Positions 1 to 11,940 of a stretch of 64,000 nt of DNA are shown here, piece after piece. The notes below the pieces were generated by a model that saw only the letters and a program-made list of their open reading frames with translations, had not been told where the DNA came from and made no database searches. The DNA is taken from the NCBI GenBank assembly GCA_028673005.1, contig CM054116.1, positions 69,639,315 through 69,703,314 of the forward strand, in the 5' to 3' direction. A program made the position numbers and the translations under genes. This DNA is from Tanypteryx hageni. Taxonomy: Eukaryota; Arthropoda; Insecta; Odonata; Petaluridae. How positions within the stretch are numbered: the first letter of the stretch is position 1; each line of letters opens with the position of its first letter.

Positions 1-529
1 GCGTGTCATTTTGAATAAATTCTATAACGCCCAATTTCGATAAAAATGCACGAATTTAATGACAATAATAACTAAGGTATCACATATACTTACGTTGCTG
101 TGCCGCGCTTTTTATAGGAATATGAATGATTTAAGTTTACCTATGATAGATTTCACGAAGTGCGCTCAACATTTCCACGTTTTACTGTGATGATAAAAAT
201 AACTCAAATTAAAATTTATTGAGTTATAAAAATACCCAATTTAAAGAATATTCTAGTAAAAGGTATCTGAGTTGTATAATATGAACTGCGCATGAGCGTC
301 TCTACACATGGCTACGCACATGTGTGCTGTCGTTTTCTTTTTAGCTGATTTTTTTCTCTTGACACTTCCGCCGAGGTTGACGGACGCATGGCGGAGCAAA
401 TTGACCGGTTCTAGCGCCAATTAATGAGCTTATGCACTTAACTCCCTCAACCTAGGCAAGGAATATCGATGAAACGGAACGACATCGAGACTTGGCTATC
501 GTCGAGTCTGGTTTTCATCCTTCACTTCA
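1..529. other. Unique sequence, nothing recognised
   Basis: AT-rich, non-repetitive sequence. I see no open frame with protein-like composition, no RNA gene and no transposon end. It runs directly into the GA tract at 530. Confidence 0.6.
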
Positions 530-1536
530 GCGGAGTGGAGGGGGAGAGAGAGAGATACATATAGAGAACGAGAGGGGGAGAGATAGTGAGGGAGAACGAG
601 AGGGGTGGGAGGGAGAGGGATGTGAGAGAAAAGGGCGGGAGAGAGAGAAAGGGTGGGAGAGAGAGATGTGGAGGAAAAAGAGGAAGAGAAAGAGAGGAGA
701 GAATTAGAGAGGGAAAGAGAGGGAGAGAAAGAGAGGAGAGAGAGAAAGAGAGGAGAGAGAGAAAGAGAGGAGAGAGAGAAAGAGAGGAGAGAGAAAGACG
801 GAGAAAGAGAGGAGAGAGAGAGAGGAGAGAGAGAGAGGAGAGAGAGAGAGGAGAGAGAGAAAGACGGAGAGAAAGACGGAGAGAACGAAAGGGAGAGAAA
901 GAGAGGGAATGAGAGGGAGAGAAAAAGAGGGAATGAGAGGGAGAGAAAAAGAGGGAATGAGAGGGTGAGAAAGAGAGGGAATGAGAGGGAGAGAAAGAGA
1001 GGGAATGAGAGGGAGAGAATGAGAGGGAGGGAATGAGAGGGAGAGAATGAGAGGGAGAGAATGAGAGGGAGAGAAAAAGAGGGATAGAGAGAGGGAGAGA
1101 GAAAGAGAGGGGGAGAGAGGGGAGGGAGAGAAAGAGGGAGAGAAAGAGGGGGATAGAAAGAGGGAGAGAGAAAGAGAGGGAGAGAGAAAGAGAGAGAGAG
1201 AGAAAGAGAGGGAGAGAGAAAGAGAGGGGGAGAGAAAGAGAGGAGAGAGAAAGAGGAGATGAGGGAGAGAAAGAGGGAGAGAAAGAGGGAGAGAAAGAGG
1301 GAGGGAGAGAAAGAGGGAGGGAGAGAAAGAGGGAGGGAGAGAAAGAGGGAGGGAGAGAAAGAGGGAGGGAGAAAAAGAGGGAAGAAGGGAGAAAAAGAGG
1401 GAAGGAGGGAGAAAAAGAGGGAAGGAGGGAGAAAAAGAGGGAGGGAGGGAGTAAAAGAGGGAGGGAGAGAAAGAGGGAGGGAGAGAAAGAGGGAGGGAGA
1501 GAAAGAGGGAGGGGGAGAAAGAGAGGGAGAGAAGAG
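530..1536 (+). repeat. 1-kb GA-rich polypurine tract
   Basis: About 1 kb in which the plus strand is almost entirely G and A. It is built from GAGA, GGGAGA and GAAAGA blocks. Between about 907 and 1003 the word GAAT recurs every 24 bases (907, 931, 955, 979, 1003), so part of it is a 24-bp minisatellite rather than a plain dinucleotide repeat. Minus-strand open frames of over 340 codons overlap in two registers here and are almost pure Ser/Leu/Pro/Phe, as expected for a CT repeat read as protein. Such tracts can adopt triplex (H-DNA) structures, and GAGA motifs are bound by GAGA-factor-type proteins in insects; either role here is inference. Confidence 0.95.
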
Positions 1537-3400
1537 GTTCGTCTGAATGGCTGCAACGCGCGACTTCTCACTCTTCAATCCCATGCGCCTTTTTACGCCC
1601 GACGGATTTACTTGGCTCGGTACATTTATTTTTCCCCTCGAATTCTAATCTCTGTGGAAGTCTTATCATCTCCACCAACGTCTCGTCCTCTCTTCCGTGA
1701 AACTTCCGCATTATTCTCGGCATTTTGCCTTCAATACCTGTTTCTCTCCTCACGACGCCTTTTTAATTCCGCCACTTAAAAAAATTTTAATGACGAGAGT
1801 GATGACTCGGTTTATCGGAGATAGTTACGAAAGAAAGGGTGAATTATCGTGGCTAAATCATTATTAAATGAATACCCGCGCTGAGTTGAGCTCAAAGGGA
1901 ATTAAATATCTCGCAGCTAATCCTCCCGCATCTATAAAAAAAAAATACACATAGTTACTTTTTCAAGCTTGTATCATGATCCGTTTACAAAAAAACAGCA
2001 AGAAATGGAAACTTACTCCTTCGATCGCCTCCTTACACACTCGGGAGAGCCTAGTGTTTTAATTACCTGCATCACGCACCGCAGCTGGAGTGCGTTTTAG
2101 CTCGACTCATATTCTAGAGCGCCACGAGAACTTCGAAATAAAAATAATTACTCGGAAGTGTATCTCCAGTCGCAACGCTAACTTCCCTCTCTTTTCCAAA
2201 GGAGAAGAGTGCGAAAATTAAACGTAAAAATGCACTCCCATTATATGGACCGACATTAGGAGATAAAGGCGCGGCATAATAACCCGCTTCCGCGTACGCC
2301 TTCAGACGAAACGGAACGCAAAAAATGCATACATATAAATAATAGGACACGGAAGTCCGCGGATAAGTTAGAAGTGGGAGGTGATTACATAGAAGGAATG
2401 GGATCTAGAGAGAGAGAGAGCAAGGGAGTGTTTTTTTGCCATTCATTTACGCTCCATTTGATAAGATCCCGACAGCAAATGGTTCTTCTCCCTCTAAAGG
2501 CCAGAGAAGGGATGAAGCGTGGAGAGCGACTTAAGAGGGCATATGAAGCCGAAAAAAGCGATGGGAAAGGAGGAAGCGATGAAGAGTATTAATAGCCCCC
2601 ACTCGTCCGAGGGCGCGATGGAGACAGTGGGAGAGAGTAATAAAGCGGCGGCCATGACTCCATCATCGAGAAGAGGAAATCACGAGATGTTCTATACGAA
2701 AAGGTCGATCTCACTATCGATTCGTACAGCAATTAACGTCGGATTACTGTCCCCGGGGATATAATTCGACTTTTTTCCAGATGTTAGTATTGGGTGCTCG
2801 AATGACATGGTTTTATTGTGCCTAAAAAGTTAGTTTGGCATCAGTATCCGATCCCAAAAATGTAGAAACTCGGCAGCTCGAGCGTCTAAGAGCATGCATG
2901 GTTTTCGATGGCTCTAAACAGATTTTTTTCTTTAGCATTCCTATACCTTTAAGTGATATAAATTTAAATTTCTAACCAATTTTTGTCGAGAAGTTTAATT
3001 TGCTTTGAATGCAATTTACACGGCGAACTAAGTAATCTAGCACAATATAGGTATTTCATTTCAAGTATAAACTACCAAAAATGATTTTTTCTATCAAAAA
3101 GATTAATTAAATGATACTATTCCAAATCATTATCAATAGCTACTGGTATCAGTAGCACGCTACAGTAGGATACAAATATAAATTACATATTTTGTGAAAA
3201 TGGTACTTCCAAACTTCATTAGCATGTGAAAATCGACGAGGATTATAGACCTTTAAAGGAAATTATATTAACTTTGAATGAATATATATCATAAACTAAA
3301 CAAAAAATAACAACTGATCGCATTCCCAAAACAAGGAAAATAAAAATATCCGCCTAAAATTGACCTAACGCTTGCAGGAAAAGACAAACTAATCCCACGA
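1537..3400. other. Unique sequence, nothing recognised
   Basis: Mixed-composition sequence, turning AT-rich after about 2800. There is a short GA run near 2408-2424. The small open frames are not protein-like and no transposon termini were recognised. Confidence 0.55.
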
Positions 3401-3401
3401 C

Positions 3402-3417
3402 GGGGGAGGGGGGGGGG
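3402..3417 (+). repeat. Poly-G run
   Basis: Sixteen bases, all G except one A at the seventh position. It is a mononucleotide tract prone to slippage and sequencing error, and it can form G-quadruplex structures. Confidence 0.85.
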
Positions 3418-3785
3418 TCAAGGCAATTACATAAAAAGATGCCTTCAACTTCTTCAAACCTCCAATTACATTCCACCCCGCATGCCCCGATGAAAACACC
3501 CCAATAAAAAAACACGCGAGCTCTCACGAAGGCGAAAGGAAAAAAAATTCCGGGTAAAATAATAACAGCAACAAAATGCGCCCCGTAAAAAGAATGGCGC
3601 GCGCACGCTTTCTTTTTTGTCAAAAAAATTCGAAAATCACGGAGCGTTACGACAAAAATCTCCCCCCCGTTTACACATCCCGTCCGTCTTTTTCCTTCCG
3701 TGATTACAACGCCCACATATATTACTATTTATTTTTTCAGCGCTCGTGATTATGATCTCGGCAATGAAGGGAAGGGAGTGAGTGA
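3418..3785. other. Unique spacer, nothing recognised
   Basis: Short unique stretch between the poly-G run and the G-rich minisatellite. A 120-codon minus-strand open frame ends here but shows no recognisable motif. Confidence 0.5.
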
Positions 3786-3834
3786 GAGGCGGCGAGAGGG
3801 AGAGGTAGGTGGTTGGAGGAGGCTGGCGAGGGAG

Positions 3835-4036
3835 GTTGGAGGGGAGGTTGGCGGGGGTGGTTGGCGGGGGAGGTTGGCGGGGGTGGTTGGCGGGGGAGGT
3901 TGGCGGGGGAGGTTGGCGGGGGAGGTTGGCGGGGGAGGTTGGCGGGGGAGGTTGGCGGGGGAGGTTGGCGGGGGAGGTTGGCGGGGGAGGTTGGCGGGGG
4001 AGGTTGGCGGGGGAGGTGGGTGGGGAGGTGGGTGGG
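3835..4036 (+). repeat. 13-bp G-rich minisatellite, 13 copies
   Basis: The word TTGGCGGGGG starts at 3848 and recurs exactly every 13 bases up to 4004, giving 13 uninterrupted units of consensus AGGTTGGCGGGGG. Units 1 and 3 are followed by T instead of A in the spacer, so the array begins with alternating variants and then becomes homogeneous. Degenerate GGTGGG units follow to about 4036. Because 13 is not a multiple of 3 and the unit contains no stop, all three plus frames and at least one minus frame stay open, which produces several overlapping false open frames. G runs of five in every unit make the plus strand a strong G-quadruplex candidate. Confidence 0.95.
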
Positions 4037-4640
4037 AAAGGAGAGAGAGAGAGAGAGTATTACTCTCCCTAGGTAAAGGCCGGAAGGTCAAGTAGGAACA
4101 GCAGCTGAGCCGACCAAGCGGCCACGGCAGGAACGGGAGGAATTTTTCCTCCTCGGACGAACATACACACACCGCACGCGGGGAATGGACGACCCCTTCC
4201 TTCACCCCCCCCCTCCTCTTCAATCTCACTCCCTCTCTCTTTTTGCCTTCTTCCTCCACCGCGAGGATGTTTTTAGCGGAGAGAGCACACTCCGTAGGGA
4301 AGGAGGGAGGGGAGTAGGATAGAAAAGATGGTAAAGGAGGGAACCGGTTGACCCTTTCCGAGGTCTTGCATGAACCAGCGGAGGCAGCAGCAACAGCCAG
4401 GAGCGGCTAAGGCACCGTCGGCGGTAGTGTTTTTCGTTAGCTTATGGAAAGAGTGCGTGCATGTGGGGGAAAAAGAACGGAAAAGGGGGAAGGGGAGGGG
4501 AAAGACTTGCGTTGTACCGCGGCGTTCGGTAAACGCACTGGGACGGTGCCAATTAGGACCAGCAAGGGCCGATATCTGTACGGGGAGAGAGGGGCAAAGT
4601 GAAAGAGAGAGATTTTAAAAACCAACGCGTCGAGTGGAAG
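4037..4640. other. Spacer between two arrays, no gene
   Basis: Contains a short GA dinucleotide run (about 4041-4057), a pyrimidine-rich patch (about 4195-4260) and purine-rich sequence after 4290. The open frames here are low in complexity or composition-driven. Confidence 0.5.
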
Positions 4641-5480
4641 TGAAGGGAGAAAGTGGGAAAATGTCGGAAAGAGTGGGAAAATTCAGGGAGGAGCAGGAAA
4701 ATTTAGGGAGGAGAGAATAGAGAGGTAGAAGAGGGAGAGAGATAGAATGGAGGGAGGGGAAGAGAGATAGAAGGGAGGAAGAGAGGGAGAAAGGGGAGAG
4801 GGAGAGAGATAGAATGGAGGGGGAAATGGGAGAGGGAGAAAGGGGTGAGGGAGATAGGGAGAAAGGGGAGAGGGAGATAGGGGTGAGGGAGAAAGAGGAG
4901 AGGGATAAAGATAGAAGGGAGGGGGAAAGGGGAGAGGGGGAAAGGGGAGAGGGAGATAGGGAGAGGGAGATAGGGAGAGGGAGATAGGGAGAGGGAGATA
5001 GGGAGAGGGAGATAGGGAGAGGGAGATAGGGAGAGGGAGATCGGGAGAGGGAGTTAGGAAGAGGGATATAGGGAAAGGAAGAGAGGGGAGAGGGTGAAAG
5101 ATAGAAGGGAGAAGGGAAGGGAGAGAGGGAGATAGGGGAGGAGACAGGGGAGAAGGAGATAGGGGAGAAGGAGATAGGGGTGAGGGAGATAGGAGAGAGG
5201 GAGATAGGGGAGAGAGAGATAGGGGTGAGGGAGATAGGGGAGAGGGAGATAGGGGAAAGGGAGATAGGGGAGAGGGAGATAGGGGAAAGGGAGATAGGGG
5301 AGAGGGAGAAAAGGGAGAGGGAGAAAAGGGAGAGGGAGAAAGGGGAGAGGGAGAAAGGGGAGAGGGAGATAGGGGAGAGGGAGATAGGGGAGAGGGAGAT
5401 AGGGGAGAGGGAGATAGGAGGGGTATGGGAACGAGGGGAAAGGAAGCGAGGTGGAAGGAGAGGGTATAGGGAAGAATAGA
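4641..5480 (+). repeat. Polypurine minisatellite with 14-bp then 15-bp register
   Basis: Nearly pure G/A plus strand. GATA words occur every 14 bases at 4955, 4969, 4983, 4997, 5011 and 5025, with a GATC variant at 5039. Between 5173 and 5413 the same word, or a GAAA variant, recurs every 15 bases for 17 units of consensus GAGGGAGATAGGGGA. The 15-bp period is a multiple of three, which explains the long minus-strand Leu-Ser-Pro repeat frames and the plus-strand Gly-Glu-Arg-Glu-Ile frame. None of these is a credible gene. Confidence 0.95.
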
Positions 5481-7859
5481 GTTTTCAAATGGTAACGAAG
5501 ATGGCTGAGGAGTAACTGAGAGAAAGAGTGTTAGGAAAAGGGGAAAGAAGGGTGGATCGAGGAGGAAAAAATGCAAGGAGAAGGAAGGAAAGGGATAAAA
5601 TGCAAGGGAGAAGAAGAAGGTTCGACGACCTCGGCGAGCCGAGTTCTGGGTTTTCGGTTTCGTACGCTTTTTATTCTTCTACCGAGCGCCATTTCTTGGT
5701 CCGTTTATGATTTCAGAGACGCGATTAGGCCACGGTGACGAACGCATCCTCCCCTAGATATGACGCGCAAAAAAATTAATGACCACGGTTCGGGAATCAC
5801 GAAACAAAGGAAGATAATTATTCTTCAAAATTTCGGCGCAAGCGCAGTCCTTGACCGGCGGCCGCCGGACTGCTTTTTAACATTTAGTGGTCAAGTGGGA
5901 TCGTGTGGGACGCCGGCCGGACAGATCGAAATCGGTGGGTTATATAACACGCACTCGCACGCCGGTAATTAACAGAAAAGAAAGAAAAAGAAACGCGCTC
6001 TCCATCCGGACGCTGCGGCGGCGATGACGCAAATATCTCCGACGAGACGGAAAACCGAATTAGGGATTTACGCGCGTACGTCCAATTAAGACCTTTTTTC
6101 TGTTCAAAGATATTCAGCGCGTTTCCTCGTGTAATTGGTCGCCCCGATGAGAGAGGGAGAACGATTCTTAGAAACTTTTAGATTAGGGAAATGGACATTG
6201 AAAATAAAGAAGACTTCTTGTGTCGATAGCCATTTAAAGGCACGGCGGATAAAGACCGACGCGATGCAACGACTAAAACGTAAAAAAAACATCCTTGTGT
6301 TTGGCCTCGTGGGAAACTAAAACTCTCTCTCTCTCTTACTCCCTCACTATAAAAAATATATAATGAACGTATGACGCACTGCTAGATGCCCTTAAATGCA
6401 GGAATTCGTTGGTGCCTCGAACCAAAATCGGAAGGGAGCGAAAAAAAATAGCGGTCGGAAAGCGTGGAAAATATTTTAACGAATGAGTTTTATCGAAATT
6501 CTACACGGCGACGTCACGATAAATGCTTGAGATATTTGAACTCTTTTGCGCTTAAAATTCGAACGGAGTTGCGCGCGTTTGTAATTAAAATTCCACGGAA
6601 GACGGAGAGAGAGAGAGAGAGGGTGTGTGCAGAGGATAAAAAGGGGGGAGAGACGGTTCACCCGGAAAAACTCGTTCGATTATTTCTATTTTTTTTTAAT
6701 GGCGCGAACAGATGATGCATCTCTGACAGCGGATTCCGAAGCCTTAGATTGATGCTTCCGACGCGTTTCCTTCTAACGACTCGATCAATTATCACGAGTT
6801 GATTTCTCTGCGACGTACCTTGAAACGTATGGCGACCGCGATGACTTAGTTGCCGGTGATGAAGCATTTGCTCCGCGCGAGCTGACGACCGGATTCGCAC
6901 GATTTGGGCCGAATAAGGGAATAATGACTGGAAAGAGCTACATTTCTTTGACGAACGCCTGTGTTATGTTTTTAACATCGAGGTGTCCATATCTTCAGCG
7001 AATTGAAATCGCTAGCGTCGCGCTTGAGTTTGATCAAGGCTATAAACAGTCAGCCCGACAGTTCATGTAATTCTACCATAAGTAGGAGGAAGAGGGAGGT
7101 GATCGTAATATAGAAGAAGACATATTTAATAAGTTAAAGGTGTTAATCATTGGACAAATGAGTGATAGTGTTTATAACAAAATCGTGGCATATATCAGGT
7201 TGCCGATTGTGTTTAACGTTCAAAAATTCTCGAGTAATATTTTTGCTCAAAATGGCATGCAAATCGTAACAATTTTTAAATACATAATCAATTCAGCTCG
7301 AACGCGATTCAAGTTCGAGATCCCAGAGTTAATTCAGCGAAGCAGAATCAATTTAATGTGAGGCTTAACGAGCCGAAGAATTTTATTACAAAGAAGAGGT
7401 GCGAACAACAACATACAATCCTGACAAGAGATCACTCGTTCATATCGCGAAAAGCAGCAGCGGGTACTTCACTCGAACATCTGATAAGATGACCAACCAT
7501 AAGAAAAAGGCCAAATATTAATCACCAACTAAGTAAAGCGGACGCAGAGCGTGTTTCAAACTATTCCTCCATTTCGTAACCACACGGCTAAGAAAAGGCC
7601 ATCGCGGATGTAAAAGAAAAAATAATTTCAATGTTACGGAGGCGGAGACGGTAAAGGGCAGAACAATCCCTCCCAATAAATAGAAAAAAAGCCTTTTCCG
7701 TCAAATTTCGAGAGAAGGGAAAAGGGAGAAAGAGGGAGAGGAGTAAAAACCGCGCCATACACACAGAAACGCGATACGGCAGAGAGCCCAGGATTAAAAA
7801 AAGAAAGGAAATAATAACTCTCCGACACCTTATCAAAGCAAGAAGACGGGAAAAGAAGA
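5481..7859. other. Unique sequence, nothing recognised
   Basis: Mixed-composition sequence with high local CpG. Short CT (about 6323-6336) and GA (about 6605-6620) runs are present. No open frame resembles a known protein and no transposon ends were found. Confidence 0.5.
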
Positions 7860-8560
7860 AGGAAATTCCCTCATCATCATCTCGCAGCTTCTCTTTATAT
7901 CTCCTTCCTCTTCCTCAATAGATCGATATTCCTAAAAAGACTCTTCCCCATATCTTTTTTGCCATCCATCTCTCCAACCCAGCTCCTCTCGCAAGGATCG
8001 ACTTCAAGACGGCGTCGATATTTTTGGTCGCCTCTTTTTTTTTAAACTCCATCGTCCTTTTTGCGCCGCGACCAACCCCTCTTAATAACCTCCTCCCCTT
8101 CGTCCCCTTTCTCCCCCCACTTGCTGCGTTCCCTCTCCCCCGCCATATCCTTCCCTTCCTCCTCATTAGCCGCATATCTCTTGCGATTCTCTTCTCCGTC
8201 TCTACCTCCCCCACGCTCCCTCTTTCCCGTCACCTCCCTTCTCTTGTTCCCTCCTCATCCACTCCCTCGCACTTGCCTCCCTCCTTTCTCCGTTCTCCTC
8301 CGTCGCTCAACGGGTCTCTTCGCCGATCCCCTTCTTTCTTCTCCCACACGCCCAACCAACCACCTTTCAGACCACTTCCACCCACCCACTCGCTCACTGA
8401 TCAAAGAACGCTTTGCCGTCCCTCTTCCTTCCTCTATCCCCCCTCTCTCCCTCCCCTACCTCCCTCTTCACCCCCCTCCTCCTGCACTCCACCCCTTCCC
8501 CTCCCAACCCCTTCCTTCCTCCGTCGCCGTATCGCCATGGCCAGTGGTTCAAAAGATAGT
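7860..8560. repeat. Pyrimidine-rich tract
   Basis: The plus strand is strongly C/T-rich, most pure between about 8140 and 8525. It is not a simple tandem repeat. It yields two overlapping open frames of about 180 and 200 codons dominated by Ser, Pro and Leu, which I treat as compositional artefacts. Its strand bias is opposite to the GA tracts at 530 and 4641. Confidence 0.8.
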
Positions 8561-8574
8561 TAAAACCAGATGCA

Positions 8575-8646
8575 CACATACGTGTATATGTATGTATGTA
8601 GGCACACATATACAAACATACATACATACATATATACACATACACC
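8575..8646. repeat. TACA/TGTA microsatellite, partly inverted
   Basis: TGTATG units near 8590-8601 are followed by ACATACATACATACATATA near 8612-8635. The two halves are complementary, so the microsatellite can fold on itself. Confidence 0.8.
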
Positions 8647-11440
8647 CCTTCCCCTACCTAAAGCGGGAGACGTGATTGGCAGTATCTCCGACGTCGGGAC
8701 TTTTTATCTTTTTCCCCTCGATCGAAATGCGTTTTAAGAGAGAACCCAATTACGAGGATCTCGGAGGTTTTTTGGAGTTTTTAAACGCGTCCCGAAATGA
8801 CAAAAATGAAACAAAAGGACGCACTAAGCGATCCGCCGTATTCTCTTTTCAAGCTAAGAAAAAAGAACGCGATTCCGCGAACGATTTCCGCGCAAAATTG
8901 ATCCCCGACGAACGTTTTCCATCCGACGATATACATGGAGATATACGAGGCGCGGCAGATTATTTGAAAGGATACTTTCCGCTTAGCGCACGATGGGTTC
9001 CGAAACAACACGTTTTAATTTTTCTCTTTCTTTCCAAGTCTGTTCCGCCTCCAGCGATTCATCCCAACAGATAGTTCTCCAGTATTCCCAGCCTAGGAAT
9101 CGATCATCGCCCAGCGATATTAATCGAGTTAAAACGCGATTCTTTGCGAAGAACTTCTTTTCTCGAATCTCCTTGGCTGTTTCGCGCGTTTTTTGTGAAA
9201 TAAAGAACCCTCCATTAATTAATCCCAACAGTTCCTCCGCGGGAGATTGGGGATTACGATCGCGCGGTAATGAGAGATGGCGTGTGTAATAGGCGGCGCA
9301 AAAAACGTCGATAGGAATGTGATATTGAGCGTAAAGGAAAAGCCATGCCCGCAAAAAGAGGAGGAAGTAAGGTCCGTAAAGCAAGAGACCGCCTAGCCTC
9401 CGTCTCCTTAGCGACCGCAGGCTAACATTAAAAATCGCGCCGTCGGCCATGTCGTATTGCGTCGGAGACTGCCCCGTGGATGTAAACGGACGTTATATCA
9501 TCCGCCGTTTACGCAGTCGCGCATAAATCTACGTTCGTCGATTCGCCATAGACGAGAAAGGAAAAAACGCAATCTATACATCATAGGAACTGCCGCTGGA
9601 ACAAATGAAAACGAAACAGCGCCATAAAATTCGTATTACGTTAAAAATTCAATTGCCCCCCTTTAAAAAGTAACCTTTCCGTGATGAGCTAAGAGAGTCT
9701 TTGAGGCCTAATACGATTTAAGGAGTGATTTATACGGCAGTTGGAATTTATAAAGTACTTAGGCGCACTGAATGGCATTTCTCCATCACGACTGGTATTT
9801 TTGCACTCGTCGAACTGGCAACTCGCCTCGTTTTGTTTCATAAAAGTGAAAACTCGCGAGTAGATCGTGGCTCGAATCTGAGAATCGCCGATGAAGTATT
9901 TCGAGAAAACCTACTCCGACTCTAAGAAGGAAAAAAAGGTAGCGAAGAAGCAAACAAAAGAAGAAACAAGGAGAATAATAAAACCGGACGATTGGCAGGT
10001 TTAAAAAAATGAGGAAAAAACAAAACGCCATCAATATAATTTTACGACTAGAACAAGCAGGTACGCGGCACCGACGACGGCAACGGGCGGCCAAGAGGAT
10101 TTGCAAGGCGAATAGTCCAATAAGTCAGGTTTGAGCACTTTATATTACGGAACGTCGAAAGCTTTTTTTTCCTCCACGCATGATAGGAAGAAGAAATAGT
10201 TATTTTTTAAAAGCGATCGTAAAAGGCCTCCGGTGTAATCCCGGGCAACATTTCCGATAATGAATGTCCCTTCCTGTAAAATCCCCAACCTCTTTCTTTC
10301 ATTTCCTTTCCCCCACCCCCTCTACCACCCTCTTTGTATTTTTTCTGCCCCACCCCTCTCTCCCCTCCAATTTCCCCACCCTCCCTCCCTCTTTCTCTAA
10401 CTCCACCTCGCAAATGACTTGAAGGAGCAAAAACTTGGCGACAGCTTAAAAGCGTTTGAGGCGTTCCGAGAGAACGAAACGCGTTTGAAGCCCGTGAGAA
10501 AACAAAATAACGAATGCATTAAATAAGCTGTGTAGAAGAAGAACTACGGAAAGGGGTTCAAGTTTTGTTCAAGTTGAGTCCCGGTTGCCCTCCGCGAATT
10601 AGAGCAAATATTTTTGCTTCAGAGAAATACATAAAAAAATGGGTTATCATAAAACGTCGATATGGAATAAATAATGGGTCCTTATGAGCGCACGTATGAA
10701 TGACTTTAAATTAATTTGTTCTACGAGGTCACAGCTAATGGCAAATACAATTCATAGGATTGCTCGGACCTTAATAAAGTAATATTTACCTACCATACTT
10801 TCTCTAAAGTGGAAGCCCTCCCGATGTAAGGCTTGCATTACAATGCATTTGAAATGAAATAGTACGAGAATATGCAACTGATAAAAGATAAAAATGTTCT
10901 CAGTGACCTTGCAACAGGAACAATCATTTCCATTTCACTTGATTAATTCAAGTAACTTCTTCATAATGAAAACGAAGATAATATTTCCATTTCCAACCTA
11001 CGAAAACTGACCACGAACACGATCCCAGCTTTATGTTTATCTTTGGAAAAACTCGCGACTAATTCATTCACACATTGGTAATTATTAAATCCCATCATTG
11101 CGAAGTCATGCGAATGATCCGCCGTCTCGCAGCATCTGTTCATCAAACCGAAACGCTAGAAAGAGAAAGAGGCCACCGCGCAAAAAGGCACTTCTCATCG
11201 GGGAAGACACTCACTCAAACAGGGAGCCGGGGATAGCGCCATCGCCGCCGCCACCTTCCCTTAAGGATCCTCCCTACACAACCTCCGACTTGATGGCATT
11301 ATCCAACTCGGTCCGTCCAATTACCCAGGCAAGAGAGACAACATTATTTCAAGCCGCTTTCACGTGAAAAACCTCTCCCTCCCTCTCGCCCTCTTTTTAA
11401 CCTACCATTTCCATCTCTCCCCACAAACAATCTCCCCTCA
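8647..11440. other. Unique sequence, nothing recognised
   Basis: Non-repetitive sequence with a pyrimidine-rich patch at about 10270-10400. CpG is frequent around 8690-9600. The largest open frame (155 codons, minus strand, 8983-9450) has no recognisable motif and no support from neighbouring frames. Confidence 0.5.
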
Positions 11441-11940
11441 NNNNNNNNNNNNNNNNNNNNNNNNNNNNNNNNNNNNNNNNNNNNNNNNNNNNNNNNNNNN
11501 NNNNNNNNNNNNNNNNNNNNNNNNNNNNNNNNNNNNNNNNNNNNNNNNNNNNNNNNNNNNNNNNNNNNNNNNNNNNNNNNNNNNNNNNNNNNNNNNNNNN
11601 NNNNNNNNNNNNNNNNNNNNNNNNNNNNNNNNNNNNNNNNNNNNNNNNNNNNNNNNNNNNNNNNNNNNNNNNNNNNNNNNNNNNNNNNNNNNNNNNNNNN
11701 NNNNNNNNNNNNNNNNNNNNNNNNNNNNNNNNNNNNNNNNNNNNNNNNNNNNNNNNNNNNNNNNNNNNNNNNNNNNNNNNNNNNNNNNNNNNNNNNNNNN
11801 NNNNNNNNNNNNNNNNNNNNNNNNNNNNNNNNNNNNNNNNNNNNNNNNNNNNNNNNNNNNNNNNNNNNNNNNNNNNNNNNNNNNNNNNNNNNNNNNNNNN
11901 NNNNNNNNNNNNNNNNNNNNNNNNNNNNNNNNNNNNNNNN
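11441..11940. other. Assembly gap, exactly 500 N
   Basis: A run of exactly 500 N, the arbitrary size that some scaffolding programs insert. The true distance is unknown. The left flank is pyrimidine-rich and the right flank is a pure GA repeat, so the contig end was probably caused by the repeat. Confidence 0.98.

Noticed and set aside
496..1584. Minus-strand open frames of 362 and 349 codons
   Set aside because: They overlap in different frames and consist of Ser/Leu/Pro/Phe repeats from the GA tract; no start context, domain or codon bias.
3750..4259. Proline-rich and glycine/tryptophan-rich repeat proteins
   Set aside because: Produced in several frames by the 13-bp minisatellite, which contains no stop codon.
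4683..5576. 297-codon Leu-Ser-Pro repeat protein
   Set aside because: Result of 15-bp periodic purine repeat on the other strand.
8024..8675. Open frames of 179 and 204 codons
   Set aside because: Overlapping Ser/Pro-rich frames in a pyrimidine tract.
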